Shown: positions 1 to 5,632 of the stretch, piece after piece
How the letters are laid out: every line of letters begins with the position of its first letter
Numbering within the stretch: position 1 is the stretch's first letter
Program-made: the position numbers and the translations under genes
Notes under the pieces: generated by a model
Told to the model about the DNA's origin: nothing
Databases searched by the model: none
What the model saw: only the letters and a program-made list of their open reading frames with translations
Assembly: GCA_020720945.1 (NCBI GenBank)
Contig: DYNR01000107.1
Coordinates: forward strand, 1-7,846
Direction: 5' to 3'
From: Chthoniobacter flavus
GTDB lineage: Bacteria > Verrucomicrobiota > Verrucomicrobiia > Chthoniobacterales > DYNR01
DNA length: 7,846 nt

Positions 1-174
1 CAAAAAGAGCAATTCAAGGAAAACCATCCCGAATTTCAAAATCTCAACCCCGAGATGAAGAAAAAATTCGAGAACATGACACCGGAACAAAAGCAAGAAT
101 TTCTCCGAAAAGAAAAAGAAAGCCGCAAGAAACAATCTCGCGGACCTGCCTCTGCCAAAGGGAAAGACCGTTGA
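1..174 (+). CDS. C-terminal fragment of a Lys/Glu/Gln-rich hypothetical protein (5' end outside window)
   Basis: Frame 1 is open from the window edge to TGA at 172-174 and gives the last 57 residues of a protein whose start lies to the left. The piece is very hydrophilic and dominated by Lys, Glu, Gln and Asn. It contains MTPEQKQEFLRKEKE, a helical pattern typical of small charged helical or periplasmic proteins with 'TPEQ' repeats, and it ends in a basic tail (KKQSRGPASAKGKDR). No catalytic motif or membrane segment is visible in this part. I do not recognise the family and assign no function. It converges on mutL. The reading frame is likely real because composition and codon use are protein-like up to the stop and a T-tract follows it, but only the tail can be judged. 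Confidence 0.6.
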   Translation, partial: QKEQFKENHPEFQNLNPEMKKKFENMTPEQKQEFLRKEKESRKKQSRGPASAKGKDR

Positions 175-200
175 TTGGCTGGTGGCTTGCCGGTTTTTTT
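166..200 (+). terminator. Possible rho-independent terminator after the left-edge gene
   Basis: A run of seven T (194-200) follows an imperfect stem. GACCG at 166-170 can pair with CGGTT at 191-195 (one G-T wobble), with a further weak GGC/GCT pairing inside. The outer arm overlaps the last codons and stop of the upstream gene. Position and T-tract fit a terminator, but the stem is short, so this is a weak call. Confidence 0.3.
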
Positions 201-224
201 ATTCCCCTCTCCTGCATCTCACCC

Positions 225-247
225 ATCTCGTTCCTTTTGAACGAGAT
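225..247. repeat. Perfect 9-bp inverted repeat in the convergent gap
   Basis: ATCTCGTTC (225-233) and GAACGAGAT (239-247) are perfect reverse complements separated by a 5-base loop, CTTTT. The hairpin lies 24 bases beyond the mutL stop, between two convergent genes, where it could end or stabilise transcripts from either side. No U-tract follows it on either strand, so it is not a canonical intrinsic terminator. An RNA 3'-end stabilising hairpin or a protein-binding palindrome are alternatives. Confidence 0.5.
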
Positions 248-270
248 AGGACGGAGAAAAACCGAGATTC

Positions 271-2151
271 TTAAAACTTCCTCTCGAGTTCTTGCCAGCC
301 GATTTGGAGCAAAGTAGGGCTTCCTGCCGGGCTTGTGTAGGGCATTTCGCAAGCGAAGAGGTTTGCGAGCAACTGCGGGGCATCCTCGGGCGGGACGCTC
401 GCCGTGCGTGCCCTCAAAACACTGAGCGAAAGAGCAAACTGATCGTGCAAAAAACGCCGTGCCGAGCTTTTCATCCCATGGCGGGTTTCATCTACTAACC
501 GCAGCAACAACTCTTCGGGAGACCACCCTTCAGTGCCAGCGGGAACCGCGTCAATTTTTACAACATCCGCTCCAAACGGTTCTACGGAAAAGCCAAATTC
601 GAGCAACGCTTTCGTGTTTTCTGCCACCCATGCGGTATCTTTTGGCGCAAGTTTTAGCGTCAAAGGAACCAGAAGCCTTTGGGCGGGATGGGGGTCGTTT
701 TGTTTGTTTCGGAAATACGCATCGTAGTAAATTCTTTCGGTCGCATTGCGGATGTGCATGAGCACCAACCCTTCTTCCGACTCCCAAAGAAAATACCGTT
801 TTCCCAAAACTCCCCGAAAAGAAAAATCCGGTGCCACGCCGCGCCCTTTGTTCCGCTCTTGAGAAAACTCGGGAAACTCTTGGTGCTCCGGAACTGCCTC
901 TGGCTTGCAAACCTGTGTCTCCGCCGTTTCTTTTTCTTCTGGAGAAAATTTCTCTGGCTCCGCCGCCTCGCTTTTATCTCCTGCCTGGCTTTTTTCCCCC
1001 GTCTCGCCGTCTAGGTTTTCCGTTTTCGTATTTATTTCAACGGAAACAAGTTGCGTATTTTCTTTTGGCGGAAAACCGCTTTTTTTCAAGGGGTGGACGA
1101 GCGTTATCAACGCCGTGTCGCTCTCGTGGTTTTGTGTGGGAATCTCCGCCGCCCCACGCTCTCCTGCCGCATCGGGATGCGGCACCCCGAGTCTCACAAA
1201 AGCTTCTACCGCCACGCTCACTTCGTCGGGACGACGGAAGCGGACTTCGCGTTTTGCCGGATGCACATTGCAATCGAACTGGTCGGGAGACATTTCCAAA
1301 AACAAAATCCCTGCCGCCTGCCGCCCGTCCCCACCCCCCGCCCGCAACCCCCGCAAAATGGCTGCATCACGGACTGGACGACGGTTCAAATAAAAAAACT
1401 GCCCCGATCTGTCCGCGCGAAAAAATGCGGGTTTAGCAAGCAACCCCGCCACTTGAATCCCCCCGTGACAAACGGTTCCCGGATCGTAAAGATTCTCTGC
1501 CCACTCCTGCCCCAACAAATCTCGCACGCGGACCGGCAAGCCTTCCGCCGCCCCGAGGCGATGCAACATTTTCCCGTCTTTGGTGTAAGTGAAAGCGACT
1601 TCGGGATGGGCGAGTGCCAGCGTTTGAAATGTTTGCAAAAGATGGGCGGACTCGGTGATTTCCGAACGCAAAAATTTTTTCCTGGCAGGCAAATTAAAGA
1701 ACAGGGTCTGCACTTCGATTAGCGTCCCAGGCGCATCCCCGCTTTCCCGGACATCGTGCAACCTGCCGCCTTCGATCAAAATTTCAGTCCCGGCTTGCCC
1801 GTCCCGCATCCGCGTCACCATGCGAAACCTCGAAACGCTTGCGATGCTCGGAACCGCCTCCCCGCGAAACCCAAAAGTTTCGATGCGGTCCAAATCCTCC
1901 CCCGTCCGAATCTTGCTGGTCGCATGCCGTTCCAGCGATAAAAGCGCGTCCTCCCGATCCATCCCGCACCCGTCATCCCTCACGCGGATCACCCCGCTGC
2001 CTCCCCTGGATACCTCGATTTCAACCCGCGACGCCCCCGCATCCAAGCTGTTTTCCACCAACTCTTTCAAGACGGAGGCCGGCCTGTCCACGACTTCGCC
2101 AGCAGCGACTTGGCTGGCAACGAGTTCCGTCAAAAGCCTAACCTTGCCCAT
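271..2151 (-). CDS. mutL: DNA mismatch repair protein MutL, C-terminal nickase site degenerate
   Basis: MutL is the ATP-driven matchmaker of mismatch repair, linking MutS at a mismatch to strand incision and excision. The N-terminal GHKL ATPase is clear: KELVENSLDAGA (Glu30 the likely general base, Asn34 for Mg), DDGCGM (59-64), RHATSKI (75-81) and GFRGEAV (94-100). The second N-terminal domain carries NLPARKKFLR and CNVHPAKREVRFRRPDE. A charged, low-complexity linker (about 330-440) leads to the dimerisation domain (443-626). There the usual DQHAAHER metal motif reads HIRNATER (466-473), the usual Cys-containing ACK-type motif is not recognisable, and CPHGRP reads SPAGSP (607-612). The fold therefore seems kept while the endonuclease site looks lost. 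The start is firm: an in-frame TGA lies two codons upstream and the next Met is residue 64. A GAGG abuts the ATG, too close for a normal ribosome site. At 626 residues the length is normal for the family. It is divergent from the plus-strand cluster. Confidence 0.96.
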   Translation of the reverse strand: MGKVRLLTELVASQVAAGEVVDRPASVLKELVENSLDAGASRVEIEVSRGGSGVIRVRDDGCGMDREDALLSLERHATSKIRTGEDLDRIETFGFRGEAVPSIASVSRFRMVTRMRDGQAGTEILIEGGRLHDVRESGDAPGTLIEVQTLFFNLPARKKFLRSEITESAHLLQTFQTLALAHPEVAFTYTKDGKMLHRLGAAEGLPVRVRDLLGQEWAENLYDPGTVCHGGIQVAGLLAKPAFFRADRSGQFFYLNRRPVRDAAILRGLRAGGGDGRQAAGILFLEMSPDQFDCNVHPAKREVRFRRPDEVSVAVEAFVRLGVPHPDAAGERGAAEIPTQNHESDTALITLVHPLKKSGFPPKENTQLVSVEINTKTENLDGETGEKSQAGDKSEAAEPEKFSPEEKETAETQVCKPEAVPEHQEFPEFSQERNKGRGVAPDFSFRGVLGKRYFLWESEEGLVLMHIRNATERIYYDAYFRNKQNDPHPAQRLLVPLTLKLAPKDTAWVAENTKALLEFGFSVEPFGADVVKIDAVPAGTEGWSPEELLLRLVDETRHGMKSSARRFLHDQFALSLSVLRARTASVPPEDAPQLLANLFACEMPYTSPAGSPTLLQIGWQELERKF

Positions 2152-2320
2152 ACCTCAAAAAATGCGAAACCTCAAACTGGGCGCACCCCTTTGGTTTCCC
2201 CGAAAGACACCCTCCCGAAAAACTCTGTTGCTCGCCCGAGAAAAACTTCATCCCGCAACTGCTAACATCTTGCCCTTGGACTTTTCAACGATTTTCGTGT
2301 AAGGTGTGCCGAGAAAAAGC
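2152..2320. promoter_or_regulatory. Divergent intergenic region with overlapping candidate promoters
   Basis: This 169-base stretch separates mutL (leftward) from the four-gene cluster (rightward) and must hold the starts of both transcripts unless one runs in from further away. Rightward, TTGGAC (2276-2281) lies 18 bases before TAAGGT (2300-2305), which would put the RNA start just before the ATG at 2321. Leftward, reading the minus strand, TTGAAA (complement of 2283-2288) lies 18 bases before TAGCAG (complement of 2259-2264), which is preceded by TGT like an extended -10 element. The two -35 candidates overlap, so the promoters could compete or share a regulator. All boxes match the consensus only partly. 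I see no clear operator palindrome. Confidence 0.3.
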
Positions 2321-3838
2321 ATGACACCCAAAAGAAGAACCACGAGCCGTCCCCGGCAGATAGAACAGGAGCCATCGCAACTGACCAGTCTTTTGACATG
2401 GACTATCGGCATCCTCCTTCTGATTTCTACCGCCGTCGTTTCTTGGATCGGCAGCTTTTACATTTTCGGACACCCCGAAGAACCGTTCAGCTACAAAGTC
2501 CTTGCCCTTCTCAAAAAGGTGGAACCCCCCAAACGCTTTGAAGCTCTATCGGCTCCCCGCGGCGACTTCCTCGCCCCCGACGCTCTCTACAAACGATACT
2601 CCGAACTCAACCCCCGCCAGCTCGACGAACTCAATTCTATCTTGATACGCAACTACTTACGAAACTACCAGCAAACCAAGGAGCCCGTCCCTTACGCCGT
2701 CGGCCAATACACGATCCTCGACACCTTCGCCCTCAGCCCCGACGATTATTTCCCTTCGGGCGTCGTCGCCGTCGCAAGGGCAAACCAGGACCCTCGCGTG
2801 ATCCTCGAACAAATTTTCCCCGCCCATCTTTCCAATGTCACGAACTTGGAAAGGATGCTCCAGACGGGACTCGAAATCAACTTGCAGAAAAAACTGGATT
2901 TCTCCGCCATCGTCCATGTCCAAAAACTTCGGGACGGGAGAATCAAACTTCTCGCCCTCCCCCTGATCTACGGCTCTTACGCATCGACGCAAGGCCCCGG
3001 CACTTTTTCTCTGGAGCCTCCCGCTTCACTCAATGTCGCAGCAGGCCTGCCTGTCGTCCTCACCCCCCGCCTCGATGCCGCAACCGAAAAATATGCGACC
3101 TATCGCCGCAAAGCCGGACTCCCCGCCGAAGGCAACACAAAAGTCGCCCAAGCCCCAACAACCAACCAGTTGTTGCGGGTGCAACGCCCCGAAGCCGTGG
3201 ACGGCGAAACTCCTCCCGTCCCCTCCCCAACCCCGTCCCCTGTCCCGCCAAAAGCGGTCGCGGCAGCCACACCAAACAAAACGCAAGTGCTTCCGGCGTT
3301 GCCCGCCCTGCCTGTCCTAGAAGAACCTCCGGTCGCACCGGCCGTCCCCGCAGCTTCCCCCGACCTAGTCGCCGCCGTTTCCCCTTCTCCCCAATCCACC
3401 CCGACGCCGAAACCCTCGGCAACCGCAGCACCTTCCCCTTCGCCCAGCGCGACCCCCGACGCTATCGCTAATGTCAAAGACCGGAAATGGCAGGTTTACG
3501 AGCCAGGAAAAATGCCCCGCGGCCGTTTGCGCCCCGCCGGAGAAATGCAGCAACTCGCTTCAGAAGGCCTTGCGGGAGAACGGGTTTACTTGCAAGGGAA
3601 TTTTGTTGTTACCGCCGCCAGCCAAGAGCGCGCCGTCTTGCGCCCCCAATCCAAAAACCCCTTCGGCGACGATGGTTCGAAAGTCCGAATCATCGTGGAT
3701 TTTCCTGCCGGCGCCCCCGTCCCCGCAAAAAACGAACGCATCTCCCGCGACTCGTCCCGCCCTTTTTTGATCACAAACATCACCCGTGGGAACGACGGGG
3801 TGGTCAATGTGACTGTCCGCGAAATCACCAAGCCCTAA
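2321..3838 (+). CDS. Membrane-anchored hypothetical protein with Pro/Ser/Thr-rich linker and C-terminal beta-rich domain
   Basis: I do not recognise this 505-residue protein. The N terminus is basic (KRR at 4-6, further Arg at 10 and 12) and is followed by one hydrophobic segment at about 24-49. This fits a signal anchor with the rest outside the cytoplasm. Residues about 50-290 form a mixed domain with a conserved-looking stretch, FLAPDALYKRYSELNPRQLD, and no catalytic signature I can name. Residues about 295-380 are rich in Pro, Ser, Thr and Ala (SPTPSP, PTPKPS, PSPSPS), as in an extended periplasmic spacer. The last 120 residues alternate hydrophobic and polar positions (GERVYLQGNFVV, VRIIVDFPAG, VNVTVREI), suggesting a small beta domain, perhaps OB-like. 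The ATG at 2321 is preferred because GAGAAA lies 6-9 bases upstream. A GTG at 2306 in frame would add five residues but has AAGG almost touching it. This is the first gene of the plus-strand cluster. Confidence 0.85.
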   Translation: MTPKRRTTSRPRQIEQEPSQLTSLLTWTIGILLLISTAVVSWIGSFYIFGHPEEPFSYKVLALLKKVEPPKRFEALSAPRGDFLAPDALYKRYSELNPRQLDELNSILIRNYLRNYQQTKEPVPYAVGQYTILDTFALSPDDYFPSGVVAVARANQDPRVILEQIFPAHLSNVTNLERMLQTGLEINLQKKLDFSAIVHVQKLRDGRIKLLALPLIYGSYASTQGPGTFSLEPPASLNVAAGLPVVLTPRLDAATEKYATYRRKAGLPAEGNTKVAQAPTTNQLLRVQRPEAVDGETPPVPSPTPSPVPPKAVAAATPNKTQVLPALPALPVLEEPPVAPAVPAASPDLVAAVSPSPQSTPTPKPSATAAPSPSPSATPDAIANVKDRKWQVYEPGKMPRGRLRPAGEMQQLASEGLAGERVYLQGNFVVTAASQERAVLRPQSKNPFGDDGSKVRIIVDFPAGAPVPAKNERISRDSSRPFLITNITRGNDGVVNVTVREITKP

Positions 3839-3870
3839 CCGGCAAAACACCGAACCCTGGAACCGATCCG

Positions 3871-4755
3871 ATGATACAAGAAACCGTAGCCGAATGCCTG
3901 TTGGAAGCGGGAGCGACCCTCGGGGAAGGTGCTTGCTGGGACGCAGAAAAAAACCTTCTTTACTGGGTCGATATCCTCTCTTGCGAAGTGCATATCCTCG
4001 ACCCGTCAACGGGCGAAGACCGCGTCTGGCCCACCCCTTGCCATGTAACTTTCGTCCACCCGACCACCAAAGGAGACCTGATTCTCGGAACAAAAAACGG
4101 CATCGCCCGCATCTGCCCGACCTCCGGCGCGTTCACTCCCCTCATCGACCCGGAAGCCGATCTCCCCGGCAACCGCTTCAACGACGGAAAACCCGACCCG
4201 GCAGGCCGCCTCTTCGCCGGCTCAATCCCTTACGACGGGCAACCGGGACAAGCAAACCTCTGGCGCATCGAACCCGATTTGTCTTTTTCAAAAATCCTCG
4301 GCTCCGTCGGAAACTCAAACGGGCTTTGCTGGTCGCCCAACCAAAAAGTCCTCTACTACATCGACACGAAATTGCGGCGCGTAGATGCCTTCGACTACTG
4401 CCGCGATTCCGGCGACCTCTCAAACCGCCGAACCGTCGTGACCGTCGATCCCTCTTTGGGCGCGCCGGACGGCATGACCATCGATTCTGACGGTTGCCTG
4501 TGGACAGCACTTTGGGGCGGCGGTGCCGTTGCGCGTTGGAACCCGAAAAACGGGCAACTGCTCGAAAAAATTACCGCCCCTTGCCCGTTCGTCACTTGCC
4601 CCACTTTCGGTGGCTCCGACTTGAGCGTCCTTTTCTTCACTACCGCAAAAAAGGGGAACGACCGCATGGAAGCGGACCCGTCGCCCGCTTCGGGCAACCT
4701 GTTCGCCGCCGCAACCAATGTCTGCGGACTCCCCAACTTTCGTTTTGCCGGGTAG
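3871..4755 (+). CDS. SMP-30/gluconolactonase/regucalcin-family sugar lactonase
   Basis: This 294-residue protein has the length and motifs of the SMP-30 six-bladed beta-propeller family, metal-dependent enzymes that open sugar lactones such as gluconolactone. The N-terminal signature LGEGACWD holds the metal ligand Glu19 and is followed by LLYWVDI. RFNDGKPDPAGR (102-113) supplies the substrate-contacting Arg102 and Asn104. NSNGLCWSPNQKVLYYID (148-165) supplies ligand Asn150. APDGMTIDSDGCLWTALWGGG supplies ligand Asp200. FGGSDLSVLFFTTA near the C terminus is also typical. All expected metal ligands are therefore present and the enzyme should be active. No signal peptide is visible, so it is probably cytosolic. 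The exact substrate cannot be read from sequence. The frame is open upstream to 3487, but family alignment and the 32-base gap after the previous gene favour the ATG at 3871. Only a poor ribosome site is seen. It is second in the cluster. Confidence 0.93.
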   Translation: MIQETVAECLLEAGATLGEGACWDAEKNLLYWVDILSCEVHILDPSTGEDRVWPTPCHVTFVHPTTKGDLILGTKNGIARICPTSGAFTPLIDPEADLPGNRFNDGKPDPAGRLFAGSIPYDGQPGQANLWRIEPDLSFSKILGSVGNSNGLCWSPNQKVLYYIDTKLRRVDAFDYCRDSGDLSNRRTVVTVDPSLGAPDGMTIDSDGCLWTALWGGGAVARWNPKNGQLLEKITAPCPFVTCPTFGGSDLSVLFFTTAKKGNDRMEADPSPASGNLFAAATNVCGLPNFRFAG

Positions 4756-4777
4756 CCTCGTCTCCAGTCCAAAAAGT

Positions 4778-5602
4778 ATGTTCAACCCTTTCGCCGATTT
4801 CCTTTCCGATACCCGCTACCGCAACGAGCGCATTTTGTTGCTGGCAGGCATCCCCGTCGCCATCCTGTTGCTCGCGGGTCTCGGATGGTTGCTCATCACC
4901 CAAAAAGAAACAACCTCGCGCCAAAAACCGCTCCTCACCGCCGACCAAATCCCCGACTCCCCAAAACCAAAAAACGAGACGCCCCTCTTGGACTCCGCGG
5001 CTGCCGCCATCGGACAAAACCGCTTTTCCGAAGCGCAAACACTTCTAGAACAAGCTCTTGCCGATTCTTCCACGCGCGCGAAAGCCGCGTTTCTCCTCGG
5101 GACGATCGACTTGCAAAACGGCGATTTCCCGGCGGCTTTATCCCGTTTTTCCCAAGCCGCCGAATGGGAGCCTTCCTCCCAAAATTACTTCTCTCTTTCG
5201 GAAGCCCACCGCCATTTGGGCGACCTCCCGGCAGCCATCACCGCCATCAATTCCGCCCGCTCCCTCGAACCCTCTTCCGCCTTCCTCTCGAATGCCCGCT
5301 ACCTCTACCTCATCGAAAACGGAAACTCCGAACAAGTGGAAGCCGACATCCGCCTGAAAGACGAATTGGGGCTTGTCGGCACTTTGCCTTCTTGGATCCT
5401 GGCCCGCGCCGCCCTCGACCTGCAAAACGGAAACTTCGACCGCGCCGCCGCCCTTCTCTCCCGCGCAAAAACCATGCTCTCTAAACCGGATTTTTTTACT
5501 CTGGTTCTTTTGCCTCCCATCGTTGACTACAGCTACGACCTGCGCATTTTGCCGTTTTGTATGTCTTCAGAACTGATGGAAACAACTCCCGCAAATCCCT
5601 GA
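4778..5602 (+). CDS. Membrane-anchored tetratricopeptide-repeat (TPR) protein
   Basis: This 274-residue protein has a short N-terminal part with Arg13, Arg15 and Arg18, then one strongly hydrophobic helix at about 19-40, so it is likely an inner-membrane anchor with the bulk in the periplasm. After a polar linker (41-70), TPR-like helical pairs run from about 72 to 235. The clearest are AIGQNRFSEAQTLLEQAL (77-94), FLLGTIDLQNGDFPAALSRF (105-124), SEAHRHLGDLPAAITAI (141-157) and LDLQNGNFDRAAALLSRA (213-230), with the usual small residues and an acidic-Pro boundary (EWEPSS, SLEPSS). TPRs scaffold protein complexes; there is no enzymatic signature, and the partner is unknown. The ATG at 4778 gives a 22-base gap after the lactonase gene. 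An in-frame ATG at 4718 would overlap that gene by 38 bases and add 20 residues, and is less likely. It is third in the cluster, 30 bases before recQ. Confidence 0.87.
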   Translation: MFNPFADFLSDTRYRNERILLLAGIPVAILLLAGLGWLLITQKETTSRQKPLLTADQIPDSPKPKNETPLLDSAAAAIGQNRFSEAQTLLEQALADSSTRAKAAFLLGTIDLQNGDFPAALSRFSQAAEWEPSSQNYFSLSEAHRHLGDLPAAITAINSARSLEPSSAFLSNARYLYLIENGNSEQVEADIRLKDELGLVGTLPSWILARAALDLQNGNFDRAAALLSRAKTMLSKPDFFTLVLLPPIVDYSYDLRILPFCMSSELMETTPANP

Positions 5603-5632
5603 TTTTCCCGTGCTTCCTAAAACTTTTTTCCG

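Noticed and set aside
831..1722. Long plus-strand open frames opposite mutL (201 and 223 codons)
   Set aside because: They lie antisense to a clear mutL, their translations are Arg/Pro/Phe-rich with no family motif, and two overlapping frames are open at once, as expected for GC-rich shadow frames.
3203..3460. Repetitive C-rich stretch considered as a CRISPR or satellite-type repeat
   Set aside because: There are no regular repeat units or spacers. It is the in-frame codon pattern of a Pro/Ser/Thr-rich protein linker.
3487..3870. Upstream in-frame extension of the lactonase gene (128 codons)
   Set aside because: Most of it overlaps the 3' end of the preceding gene and translates to Arg/Pro-rich sequence. 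The SMP-30 family normally starts close to the LGEG motif, as from 3871.
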